Origin: an uncultured Acidobacteriota bacterium | GTDB lineage: Bacteria; Acidobacteriota; CAIWXX01 | Direction: 5' to 3' | Length of the DNA: 64,000 nt | Assembly (NCBI GenBank): GCA_903916735.1 | Contig: CAIWXX010000035.1 | Span: forward strand, 48,466-112,465 | Part shown: positions 54,426 to 62,596 of the stretch, one piece after another | How positions within the stretch are numbered: position 1 is the stretch's first letter | Layout: every line of letters begins with the position of its first letter | Notes under the pieces: generated by a model | Told to the model about the DNA's origin: nothing | What the model saw: only the letters and a program-made list of their open reading frames with translations | Database searches by the model: none | Translations under genes and position numbers: made by a program

Positions 54426-54638
54426 GATGATCCCTCACAGTTGTCCAAATTTCTTTCGACCCCATATTCCATCGGCCCGCGCTTCATGATACGCAGGCGC
54501 GAGTAAGAGTCAACTCGCCACCAAAATCCGGGTGCGCGAGCCGTGGATCAGCGACGGTTTGACGTGGACCGATCCTCTGGTTAGGCTATTGATCTTACCA
54601 CGTCCGTAATGGAAGGCATTGCTGCAAGGATGAGCCGA

Positions 54639-55682
54639 ATGAAAATCTATTTCTTATTTGAAGTCGAACGAAACAGCTACGCCGTCGCAGCGCAGATATA
54701 TCGCCGTGCATTCGAATCCGCCGGGCACGAAGTCATGGAGTCGCTGTATCCGGCAACCGCCGATGCCTGTCTACAACTTGTTCCGGAATTGCAGGAAGCT
54801 GTCGTCATCCATTTCACGATCGGACCGCTCTTCAGGCCCATCCCAGGAGCCCGAAATATCGCAGTCGTCTTTCATGAATGGGATCACTATCCATCTGGAT
54901 GGGCCGGAATGCTGGACCATTTCGACCAAATCTGGGCGCCGTCGGCACACGTTAAAAAGACACTGGAACGAAGCGGTGTCCATACGCCGATCCATACTGT
55001 TCCCCTGCCGCTCAACACTGAGCCGATCCCAGAAAAACAATCATGGAACACCAGCCGACCTTTCCGGTTTCTCTCCGTCGGAGAACCACACTTCAGGAAG
55101 GGATTCCACCTGCTCATGGCAGGCTTCTGTGAGGCCTTCCCGGAGGTGGGAGAAGCCGAGCTGATGATCAAAACCTCCGATGTCTGCAGATGGCGTGGAA
55201 TGCGCGAAGACATCCGAGTGCTCGCCGGCAGCATGTCACGCCAGAATCTGCTCGCCCTTTATCACGGCAGCGACGCCTTTGTCACGGCCAGCCTCGGAGA
55301 AGGGCTGGGACTGCCGCTCGCCGAAGCGATTGTGTCCCTCCTGCCGGTGGCCGCCAACTATTGGGGCGGGCATCGGGATCTGCTGCGCAAGGGATCCTTC
55401 TGGGAGATTGTTCATCAACAGGTCATCCAGCCTTATTGCAGCGAACCTTCTTATTATGCAGCCGGCCAGAGATGCGCCTACTCGTCGCCGGAGAATATCG
55501 CATCGACTCTTCGGGAACTTGTGTCGGCATCGAATGAGCAACGCAAGGAGAGGGCGAGGATGGCACGCGCGTTTCTCCTCACCCGCTTCACTCAGGATCG
55601 GAGTGCCAAGAAAGTCCAACGAGCTCTTTCCCTTATTTTCGAAAGGCAGAAGCAAGCCGGTCTTTATTCGACTCAATCGTAA
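54639..55682 (+). CDS. Glycosyltransferase family 4
   Basis: This ~347-residue GT-B enzyme transfers a sugar from a nucleotide donor, probably to a surface glycan. The C-terminal half has FLSVGEPHFRKGFHLL and the donor-binding E-x7-E motif in GEGLGLPLAEAI. The start at 54639 is chosen for the AAGG upstream and the normal KIYFLFEVE opening strand; ATG codons at 54609 and 54630 are alternatives. A GT2 gene follows 11 bases later. Confidence 0.88.
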   Translation: MKIYFLFEVERNSYAVAAQIYRRAFESAGHEVMESLYPATADACLQLVPELQEAVVIHFTIGPLFRPIPGARNIAVVFHEWDHYPSGWAGMLDHFDQIWAPSAHVKKTLERSGVHTPIHTVPLPLNTEPIPEKQSWNTSRPFRFLSVGEPHFRKGFHLLMAGFCEAFPEVGEAELMIKTSDVCRWRGMREDIRVLAGSMSRQNLLALYHGSDAFVTASLGEGLGLPLAEAIVSLLPVAANYWGGHRDLLRKGSFWEIVHQQVIQPYCSEPSYYAAGQRCAYSSPENIASTLRELVSASNEQRKERARMARAFLLTRFTQDRSAKKVQRALSLIFERQKQAGLYSTQS

Positions 55683-55693
55683 ACGACGCGTGT

Positions 55694-56839
55694 ATGAAGA
55701 AAAAGCCGGCGGTTTCACTCATCATTCCCACATTCAACAATCTCGCCTGCACGTCTTCATTTCTGGCCTCACTCCGCGCCTCCGCTCCAGCAGACGCCGA
55801 AATCGTGCTTGTCGATAATGGATCTCTGGACGGCACAGCCGCTTACATACTCGATTTTCAAAAAACCTGGGAAGACACAAAAGTCCTTTTCTTAGGCCGA
55901 AATCGTGGGTATTCAGTCGCCTGCAATCTCGGTGCGAGCATTTCTTCGTCGGAGAACCTCATCTTCCTGAACAACGACATGATCGCAACACCGAAGAGCT
56001 TCACACCATATCTGCGCGAATTGCGGACGCCAAATGTCGGCGCCATCGGCGGGAGGTTACTCTTCCCGAATCGGTCGATCCAGCACGCCGGCATGGGGCT
56101 CTTTCTCTACGGGCACCCGTTCCATAAAGATCTTCTGAAACCGACGGCCGATCATCAGAACGCGCATCGCCGGGTTGTTTGCGGGATCACCGGTGCCTGC
56201 ATCGGAATTCGCCGTGATCTTTTCCTCAAAATGGGCGAATTCGATGAAAGCTTCGAACTGCTCTACCAGGACATCGACCTCTGCTTCAGAGTGATCGCGA
56301 GCGGCAGGGACGTGACGTATCTTCCCGCAGCAGAACTGTATCACCTCGAAGCAGCGACACGTCGATCCTTTCAGACGGATGCAATGGTGACGAGGGATTG
56401 GAAAAGGTTCGTTGCAAAGTGGAGCCGCTTCCAGAAAAGTGTGGCGCGAAAATCGACTGAGATGCTGAAAAAAGAAATTTCAGAATCGACATTCCTCGTG
56501 TGGGGCACAGGGCGGCTGTCGGAAATCATTGCGGAAAACCTGAAGCGTGACAGGCTGCTTCCCGACGCGTTCGTGAATTCGGCCGAAGATCAGTGGGGCC
56601 GGACTTTCCGAAATCGAAAAATCATCTCGCCGTCCGACATCAAGAGTGTCCGCCATCCCGCTATTCTGATCGCATCGATGTACCAGCATGAGATCAACGA
56701 AATTATCAGGAAACAGGGAATCTCGTGCCGTATTCTTCAACCGGAAATACCGACTCGCCTCGTCTATGAGATTCTGCGAGGGAACAGGGCGACCTTTGGA
56801 AGTTCCACAATCACGAAAAAACCGACTCGTCTAAAATAA
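55694..56839 (+). CDS. Glycosyltransferase family 2 with C-terminal Rossmann-like domain
   Basis: Residues 8-240 are a GT-A fold GT2 domain: SLIIPTFNN, LVDNGSLDGT, FLNNDM as the metal-binding motif and ELLYQDIDLCFR as the base region. Residues 265-355 form a second domain beginning FLVWGTGRLSEIIAENL, like a small nucleotide-binding fold. GT2 enzymes of the rhamnosyltransferase type use this layout without the extra domain, so the tail is unusual. It is probably co-transcribed with the GT4 gene upstream. Confidence 0.9.
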   Translation: MKKKPAVSLIIPTFNNLACTSSFLASLRASAPADAEIVLVDNGSLDGTAAYILDFQKTWEDTKVLFLGRNRGYSVACNLGASISSSENLIFLNNDMIATPKSFTPYLRELRTPNVGAIGGRLLFPNRSIQHAGMGLFLYGHPFHKDLLKPTADHQNAHRRVVCGITGACIGIRRDLFLKMGEFDESFELLYQDIDLCFRVIASGRDVTYLPAAELYHLEAATRRSFQTDAMVTRDWKRFVAKWSRFQKSVARKSTEMLKKEISESTFLVWGTGRLSEIIAENLKRDRLLPDAFVNSAEDQWGRTFRNRKIISPSDIKSVRHPAILIASMYQHEINEIIRKQGISCRILQPEIPTRLVYEILRGNRATFGSSTITKKPTRLK

Positions 56840-56849
56840 AGGGAGGAAC

Positions 56850-56954
56850 ATGAAACAGCAACCGGATGTGAACAAACTCACCGGCATCGGCGCCGCCGGC
56901 CTCGCGCGCATCGCCCGAGTCGAAATGCTGATGACAGCGGTCAAGACGCGTTAA
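56850..56954 (+). CDS. Possible 34-residue protein
   Basis: A short frame with a perfect GGGAGGAAC ribosome-binding site directly before its ATG, 11 bases after the GT2 stop. The basic product (MKQQPDVNKLTGIGAAGLAR...) could form one amphipathic helix. No family is recognised. It may be a leader, a genuine small protein, or the preserved start of a deleted gene. Confidence 0.4.
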   Translation: MKQQPDVNKLTGIGAAGLARIARVEMLMTAVKTR

Positions 56955-57125
56955 TATCTGATCGGTGAAATCTCTGCACAAAACGGCAAAAATTGTGATG
57001 GGGCAGGGTTGAGCTTTGGTACCCTGCCTTTGATCTATGTTCATTCGTGGTTTCAATATCTATTTCTCGTCCAACACGATTCTCTCGTGCAGAAATATTG
57101 AAAAAATCATTCCAAAGGAGGCTAT

Positions 57126-57605
57126 GTGAACTGCCAGGTGCACCAGACACCCCGTGCCTTGTTCATTCCGGTCATCTGCATCTTAATCATGATCATCGGA
57201 TGCGCACATGTTTCCACATCGAGACGGATTATCTCGATTTCTACCGCGCCGGCTGCTCTGGGGTCCTATTCGCAGGGAGTGATGTCCGGCGAGACACTTT
57301 ATCTATCCGGACAGCTCGGCATTGAACCCTCTTCGGGCCAGTTGGCGGAGGGCGGAGTTGAGGCCGAAACGAAGCAGATTTTCAGCAGCTGTAAAGCCAT
57401 TCTGACCGAGGCGGGCCTGTCACTCTCCGACGTCGTCCAGGTTCAGGTTTTCCTCATCGACATCGGCGACTTCTCAAAAATGAATTCCATCTATTCGACA
57501 TATTTCCAGAAAAACCCTCCGGCCCGGGCGACCGTGGCGGTGGCGGGACTGGCGCGAGGGGCACGAATTGAAATCATGATGACGGCCGTGAAGCACAGGG
57601 ATTGA
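57126..57605 (+). CDS. RidA (YjgF/YER057c) family protein with an export signal
   Basis: The C-terminal 120 residues form a RidA domain (SYSQGVMSGETLYLSGQLG, then PARATVAVAGLARGARIEI, shortened) with the substrate-binding arginine of PARATV. RidA normally detoxifies reactive enamines in the cytoplasm. Here an N-terminal hydrophobic segment ends I-I-G-C26, a lipoprotein-like cleavage site, so the protein is probably exported and lipidated. The start is GTG at 57126 with AAAGGAG upstream. Confidence 0.88.
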   Translation: MNCQVHQTPRALFIPVICILIMIIGCAHVSTSRRIISISTAPAALGSYSQGVMSGETLYLSGQLGIEPSSGQLAEGGVEAETKQIFSSCKAILTEAGLSLSDVVQVQVFLIDIGDFSKMNSIYSTYFQKNPPARATVAVAGLARGARIEIMMTAVKHRD

Positions 57606-57677
57606 AAATTGTCAGCCGGCATCCCGAATCAGCGACGGATCCTCGTCCACCTTCACTATCACGGTGCGGCTGCGATC

Positions 57678-57794
57678 GGCTTGAACCTGCTGGTGGCGCG
57701 TGGCTACCTGGTGTGCAAGCTGGTTTTCATGGACTTTTTCCAACTCGGTCTGGCCCCGCTGGTCATCGAGAAGGAACGAAATAATAAAAAGTGA
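57678..57794 (+). pseudogene. Remnant of a GtrB-like glycosyltransferase (internal deletion)
   Basis: The reading GLNLLVARGYLVCKLVF...QLGLAPL-VIEKERNN is the last membrane part of a polyprenyl-phosphate GT2 (GtrB type). It matches 62220-62438 but lacks 34 codons. The missing piece is bounded in the other copy by CCGCTGATCATCG and CCGCTGGTCATCG, so the two short repeats recombined. It is 5'-truncated and not functional. Confidence 0.75.
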
Positions 57795-57945
57795 CATCAT
57801 CACTGACCGCATAGATGTCAGGAACATAATACAGGTGTTGCTGCATCTTGTCTTGAACGTTTTCGACACTGAGTTTGGCTCTATCGAGCTCTGATTTTTC
57901 CACGCCAATCTTCATGGCGAGTCCGATCGCTAAAAACCGTCCCAT
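57763..57945 (-). CDS. Small protein downstream of xisI, 3' end chimeric
   Basis: This 60-residue protein has an excellent AAGGAGGATAACAAC ribosome-binding site and follows xisI. Its last codons read into the glycosyltransferase remnant on the other strand, so the natural C-terminus may have been lost at a junction near 57775. The sequence (VEKSELDRAKLSVENVQDKMQ) is helical and charged. No family is recognised. Confidence 0.55.
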   Translation of the reverse strand: MGRFLAIGLAMKIGVEKSELDRAKLSVENVQDKMQQHLYYVPDIYAVSDDVTFYYFVPSR

Positions 57946-57993
57946 GTTGTTATCCTCCTTTTTATTGATCGCAAATCCTGACCGCCGACGCAT

Positions 57994-58311
57994 CTATTCC
58001 GGTTGAAAGCCGAGGACAATATGTTCCCTGGGCACGCCCAACGTGAGAAATTCCTCAGCCACCTTGATTTCCGTGCCGTGATGCTGAATCCAGAGTTTGC
58101 CGCCGTTGATGTCAATATGCAGCACGCAGCCATACACCCGCCGTCCTTTCTGCCAACCGACATGCTGCACGTGATCATGCTCCTGCTCGGTATCAAAGAC
58201 CACCTGCGTTTCAACGTCCTGGTCACGGTCGAGCGAGGCTGAATTGGCAAAATTCGCATAATCGCGCATAAATTGTTGCACATACTGTCTGTAATCATCT
58301 ATGGCAGCCAT
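57994..58311 (-). CDS. xisI: XisI family protein
   Basis: This 105-residue protein matches XisI, first described as a controlling factor in excision of the fdxN element of cyanobacteria and now known in many genomes. Family landmarks are VETQVVFDTEQEHDHVQHVGWQ (shortened), RRVYGCVLHIDI, GKLWIQHHGTE and LGVPREHIVLGF. The C-terminus stops slightly early. It overlaps by 13 bases the end of a truncated xisH, its normal partner. Confidence 0.9.
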   Translation of the reverse strand: MAAIDDYRQYVQQFMRDYANFANSASLDRDQDVETQVVFDTEQEHDHVQHVGWQKGRRVYGCVLHIDINGGKLWIQHHGTEIKVAEEFLTLGVPREHIVLGFQPE

Positions 58312-58445
58312 CGCACAAGCACCTCCCTGTCAGGATCGTAAACCATGAGCTTGAGTTGATGATCGTGATCAATATACGATCTAAACGTGCAAAAATCAAA
58401 GAATAAATCAGATTCACCACGTCGATCGCCAGGACGGCCCGCAAA
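58299..58445 (-). pseudogene. 3' remnant of xisH
   Basis: The 48 codons before the stop at 58299 read DLFFDFCTFRSYIDHDHQ and then QLKLMVYDPDREVLVRWLP, matching the XisH C-terminus. An in-frame TAG at 58446 and the absence of a start codon show that the 5' two-thirds are gone. The stop overlaps the xisI start as in intact xisHI operons. Confidence 0.7.
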
Positions 58446-58810
58446 CTAAAATGTATAGTTTCAGGCTGTTTGTGAGTGCCGGCAGGGCGCGGCAGTGTGA
58501 CCAGGGACGGCAGGGCGCAAAAAATAGTCAATAGTGAGACCTTAAAAGCGAAATGTCTGTCCAATTTTAGCTTGTATCCGGCACGCCGAGAGTCCATATT
58601 TTGATCCTGTTCCACCATCAACCATCGCAAAATAATAGTCTGCTGTGTCATCCTCTTGGGGGCGGAGGATGTGGGTCATTATCGACGCAGGGATACTCAA
58701 TTTACTACATCTGTGGTATTTGAGCATCCAGAACGGAAAAGCATATTTCTATATCCCCTCTTGACCGGCCGCGACTGATATGTCACGATCATACATAGGA
58801 GGGTATGAAT
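58446..58810. other. Gene-free stretch
   Basis: No gene is supported in these 365 bases. AGGAGGG at 58797-58803 is the ribosome-binding site of the next gene. Confidence 0.3.
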
Positions 58811-60043
58811 ATGACGAACAGGAAATATCGGACGCGGTTGCTGGCGGTGGTGGTAGCGGATCTGCTCAAGGCGTTTCCTGTGGTGATTGTCAGCGGCATG
58901 CGGCAGACCGGCAAGACCACCATGCTGCGGCAGGACCCGTTGTTCAGCACACGGCGCAATATCACGCTTGATGATTTCAGTTCGCTGGCCGCGGCGCAGC
59001 GTGATCCCGAGTCGCTGGTTGGCGGGCCGGGACCCCTGACTATTGACGAAGTGCAGCGCGTGCCGGAATTGTTCATCGCGATCAAGGCGACGGTTGACCG
59101 CGACCGCCGGCCCGGACGCTTTCTGCTGTCCGGCTCAGCCAATCTCGCACTGGCTTTCCGCACGGCGGAAACATTGGCGGGTCGGGCAGTAACCTTGGAA
59201 CTGACCGGGCTGACGCGCCGCGAATTGCACGGCGGCCTTGGCCATCGGCCGGTGTTGGTTGAATTGCTCGCGGGCAAGAGCCCGGCTGATATCCCCTGGA
59301 CCGGTGTCGCGGTGCATGCGGCTGAAGTGGCGGCCGGCGGCCTGCCGGAAGTGACTCTCGGCCATCCGCAGAAGGACCGTTGGTTCGAGGGGTTCGTCGC
59401 GACCTATCTCGAACGCGATTTGCGCGCCTATGCTCAGGTCGGCGATCTCATTGCTTTTCGCACCCTGATGAAAATGGCGGCGCTGCGCACGGGTAACATT
59501 TTAAACGAAACGGAACTGGCGCGTGATGCGCGCATGCCTTTGGCAACCGCTCATCGCTATCTAGGCTTGATGGAAGCGGGCCATATATTGCGTCGCCTGC
59601 AGCCCTTCCTGCGCAATCGCACGACACGCCTGGTGAAATCACCGAAATTATTCTGCAGCGATTCCGGGCTGGCGGCGGTATTGGCAGGTGCTGCCGGTTT
59701 CGCGGAATCGCCCGACGATCCGCTGCGTGGGGCCTTGCTTGAAACCTATGTGCTGCAGAATTTGCTGGGTAATGTCGCGGGCGAGTCGCCCGCCATTACG
59801 CCATGCTATTGGAATGCCAGCGGCCGTTACGAAGTGGATTTTATTTTCGAGCAAAGGCGGCGGGCGGTGGCCATTGAAGTTAAATGGGCATCACGTTGGA
59901 ACGAGCACGATCTGGCGGGTCTGCGGACCTGGCAGGAAACGACGCCCGGCGGTGGTTTGGCGCTGCTGGCCTGCCAGACCCGTGCCGCAGCACAATTGGG
60001 CAAGAATCTTTGGGCGGTCCCGCTTGGTGACCTGTTGCGCTGA
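58811..60043 (+). CDS. AAA ATPase with DUF4143 domain
   Basis: This 410-residue protein has an N-terminal AAA_14 ATPase (Walker A GMRQTGKTT, Walker B PLTIDEVQRVPEL, sensor FLLSGSANLAL) and a C-terminal DUF4143 domain (ETYVLQNLL, GRYEVDFIFEQRRRAVAIEVKWA, shortened). The D/E-x-K pattern in the latter is nuclease-like. The family is common in accessory regions, and its function is not settled. The ATG at 58811 has AGGAGGG at ideal spacing. A second, diverged member lies at 62597-63742. Confidence 0.92.
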   Translation: MTNRKYRTRLLAVVVADLLKAFPVVIVSGMRQTGKTTMLRQDPLFSTRRNITLDDFSSLAAAQRDPESLVGGPGPLTIDEVQRVPELFIAIKATVDRDRRPGRFLLSGSANLALAFRTAETLAGRAVTLELTGLTRRELHGGLGHRPVLVELLAGKSPADIPWTGVAVHAAEVAAGGLPEVTLGHPQKDRWFEGFVATYLERDLRAYAQVGDLIAFRTLMKMAALRTGNILNETELARDARMPLATAHRYLGLMEAGHILRRLQPFLRNRTTRLVKSPKLFCSDSGLAAVLAGAAGFAESPDDPLRGALLETYVLQNLLGNVAGESPAITPCYWNASGRYEVDFIFEQRRRAVAIEVKWASRWNEHDLAGLRTWQETTPGGGLALLACQTRAAAQLGKNLWAVPLGDLLR

Positions 60044-60114
60044 TACACTATTGTCCATACCTTTTTTGCGGCAGGTGATAATGAACGCGCGAGCGCGAGT
60101 TTCATGGAAGGTAA

Positions 60115-60552
60115 CTATTCAGCACAGTCTAAACTGTTCGCGGCCGACCTAACCTGGATCTGACACACCCAGTCCCGTAGAAACTCCGGGAAACAATTGG
60201 CATCGGCTACTTGGTGACCTGGCGCAGGTTGGCCCATGGTGTAATTACGGCCGAGTACCGCACTCTTCCGCAGCCGATCGATCTCGTCGAGGGCTTCCCG
60301 GATCACCCTGTTTCTCTCGGTGAGAATTCGGTCTTTTTCCAATATCGCCTGATTTTTTTCTGTCAATGTTCGATCCTTTTCCTCAATACTTTCGCGGTTC
60401 TCATCGGCCGCCTGCTTGAGCTCCGCCAATTTCCGGTCCCTGCCGGCGAGCACCTGCACGACCTCGTCCTCGACTGTCATCGCGTCGCGCACCTGCTTCT
60501 CGGCCATCTCCCGAATAAGGCGCCGCAGAACATCCCGGTGCCTCTCCGGCAA
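60115..60552 (-). pseudogene. C-terminal fragment of a PD-(D/E)XK nuclease-family protein
   Basis: The fragment reads RHRDVLRRLIREMAE, then a long charged coiled coil typical of the tail of PD-(D/E)XK (Rpn/YhgA-type) transposase-like proteins. It lacks the nuclease domain. Its upstream end fuses to a fragment of a DUF4143 ATPase gene at the shared octamer TCCGGCAA (60545-60552). Confidence 0.7.
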
Positions 60553-60722
60553 AACCACTCTTACCAGGATGGTGTCCACGAATCATGAATACGCCCAGTC
60601 TTGAAGAACCTCCTGAAAGGGAATTCGCCCTTTCTGACCCCCGGGGTTTTTTGAGGCGGTTCAAAGGCGGTGTGATTCTCGATGAAATTCAACGGGCTCC
60701 GGGCCTGCCATCTTATTTGCAG
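60545..60722 (+). pseudogene. Fragment of a DUF4143 ATPase gene
   Basis: This 178-base stretch matches 62621-62797 closely, beginning inside the Walker A codons and ending after LPSYLQ. It reads LSDPRGFLRRFKGGVILDE, as in the full gene, with a frame disruption near 60590. It is a non-functional duplicate fragment. Confidence 0.8.
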
Positions 60723-60815
60723 ATAATTCCATCTCACGGAGCGGGAGTTACTCTGACGCAACAGCCGGCCCAGTTTCAGGGAAATCATCGCCCTGGAAAT
60801 ATCATGCCATCATGC

Positions 60816-60821
60816 TATAAT
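60816..60821 (+). promoter_or_regulatory. Candidate -10 element for the toxin-antitoxin pair
   Basis: A perfect TATAAT 33 bases before the antitoxin GTG. The -35 region (TGGAAA, 60794-60799) is weak, as in many autoregulated toxin-antitoxin promoters. Confidence 0.35.
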
Positions 60822-60848
60822 GTAATCATGAGTATCGGAGGTGGCAAC

Positions 60849-61115
60849 GTGATTTTGAAGACGATCGGACAGAGCGGGCAACTCTCGATCGGGAAAGAAT
60901 ACGCCGGGCGGCATGTCATTGTCGATGAACTCGAACCCGGTACTTGGCTCATCAAGACAGGGGAGTTCATACCGGATAATGAGGGCTGGATGTGGGACCC
61001 CCCAACCGCCGCCAAAATCGAACGCGCTGTCAAATGGGCCGAGACGAATTCCTCGTCCGAGACCGATCTGGATGCACTCGAGCGGTGCGTTAAGAAAGGC
61101 AAAAGCAAACGGTGA
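60849..61115 (+). CDS. Antitoxin, AbrB/SpoVT-like
   Basis: This 88-residue protein starts with an AbrB-like beta strand unit (LKTIGQSGQLSIGKEYAGRHVIVDEL, shortened) and continues with a charged C-terminal helical region that could bind the toxin. The GTG at 60849 has GGAGG seven bases upstream; an ATG at 60828 is an alternative. It overlaps the toxin start as GTGA, the standard arrangement of a toxin-antitoxin operon. Confidence 0.78.
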   Translation: MILKTIGQSGQLSIGKEYAGRHVIVDELEPGTWLIKTGEFIPDNEGWMWDPPTAAKIERAVKWAETNSSSETDLDALERCVKKGKSKR

Positions 61116-61411
61116 CGCGAGTCCCTCTCGATCTTAACAGTCCGGAATTCCAATCAGATCTTTTCGCTCTTCAAAAAGAGGAGCAATTCGAACTCCTGGC
61201 GGCACTCAGAAGAATTTCAAAAATGTCCTGGGAAGAAGTATATCGTGATCGTGGATTACGATGGGAAGCCTGCATTTCCAGAAAGGGGCCTCGCGGGGAA
61301 AGACTCTATACATTCCGAGTCACCAGGAAATTCCGAGTGCTCGTCTATCGCGACGGAGACCGGCTGCGACTCCTTTCCCTTCACCCCGATCATGATTCGG
61401 CATACCGATGA
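61112..61411 (+). CDS. RelE/ParE-type toxin
   Basis: This 99-residue basic protein resembles RelE/ParE toxins of the cytotoxic translational repressor type. The second half has LRWEACISRKGPRGERLYTFRVTRKFRVL (shortened) and ends LLSLHPDHDSAY. The target (mRNA at the ribosome or gyrase) cannot be told from sequence. It starts at a GTG overlapping the antitoxin stop. It is intact amid broken genes, as expected of an addiction module. Confidence 0.82.
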   Translation: MTRVPLDLNSPEFQSDLFALQKEEQFELLAALRRISKMSWEEVYRDRGLRWEACISRKGPRGERLYTFRVTRKFRVLVYRDGDRLRLLSLHPDHDSAYR

Positions 61412-61441
61412 CCGGCAAATAACTGTTACGAATTGCCTGCC

Positions 61442-62144
61442 TCAGCGGCGTGACCGATCCATCGCCCAAACCAGGCGCCGCAGAACATCCCGGTACTTCT
61501 CCGGCAACTCGTTCTCATCCATCTCAAGCTCGTGTGTACCGCCGGCGCGGCGGGTCTGATCGAAGATGCTGAGCAATATCTCCAGATCATTGCGTCTGCG
61601 ATCTTTCAAGCGAGGGATTTGAACGACGATGCTGTCGTGGGTAAAACTCTCGATGAAATCGTCTTTGACCCGGATTATCTCGCCCGTCGCCGCGTCGTGA
61701 TAACTGCGGATCACTCTTGTGACCGGCGCATCCACCTGCGGTAAAGATTTCCCGAGGAAGTAAATGCCCACGATCGGGAGAGCGCGTTTTTGTCCATCCT
61801 TACCAGGCATTGCGTTCTCATCGGATGCGCATATTTGCCCCAGATACTTTCGGAACAGCATGATATCGGTTGGAAATTCCGCCTTCTGGATCTCGATCAC
61901 CACCATCTTCCCGATCGCCATCGGGGGTTCTTATGACGGCGGAAAAATCCAATCTGAGCACAGTCAGAGTCTCGCTCTTCACCCCGGCTCTCACTTCGAT
62001 CGGCCTGAACTCCAGCTCCTCAACTTCCTCTCCCAGCAGGGCCGAGATGATCAGTTTCGCAACACAATTGTCGTCCATCAAGTACTTGAAGACCACGTCA
62101 TATATTGGATTGGCAATGCGGATCTTAGTTCTCCCCTTCGTTCT
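61442..62144 (-). pseudogene. PD-(D/E)XK nuclease-family protein, frameshifted and truncated
   Basis: Two overlapping frames join into one protein: IYDVVFKYLMDDN...RLDFSAVIRTPDG (to about 61915) and then VVIEIQKAEFPTDIMLFRKYLG (from about 61912). This is the typical start and nuclease core (D...E-I-Q-K) of the family. One extra G in a GGG run near 61912-61914 causes the shift. The 5' end lacks a start codon and the C-terminal coiled coil is missing. Confidence 0.75.
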
Positions 62145-62219
62145 TCAACCTGATTATGGCCCCCGAATTAAAGAAAGACAAAAGTAAAAATTATACCCTG
62201 GGACCGCCGGCGTCCCGCC

Positions 62220-62438
62220 GGCCTGAGCCTGCTGGTGACGCCTGGCTACTTGGTGTACAAGCTGGTTTACAGGGACTCCTTCCAACTCGGTCCGGCCCCG
62301 CTGATCATCGGCATGTTCTTCTTCAGTTCGGTGCAGCTCATCTTCCTCGGCATCGTCGACGAGTACGTCGGGGCCATCCACACCCATGTATTGAAACGGC
62401 CGCTGGTCATCGAGAAGGAAGGAATTATTTTCGAGTGA
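62220..62438 (+). pseudogene. Remnant of a GtrB-like glycosyltransferase (C-terminal membrane part)
   Basis: The reading GLSLLVTPGYLVYKLVY, then FQLGPAPLIIGMFFFSSVQ and LGIVDEYVGAIHTHVLKRPLVIEKEGI (shortened), is the last two membrane segments of a polyprenyl-phosphate GT2 such as GtrB or DPM. The catalytic domain is missing upstream. A shorter copy lies at 57678-57794. Confidence 0.8.
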
Positions 62439-62596
62439 GCGTCGTGAGCTATTCAACAGGGCGAACTTTTCTCGGGCATGCGGATTGAATTTCTAACTTT
62501 CAATTGGACAAGGGGTTGTTTCTAATCTATGCTACCGCCATGATTCAGCGCACATTATCATAAAAGCTATCGTCCCTTGCCTGGCAATATCCCGTT

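Noticed and set aside
54559..54587. TTGACG-17-TAGGCT as promoter for the GT4 gene
   Set aside because: The -35 half is good, but the -10 half matches the consensus in only three positions.
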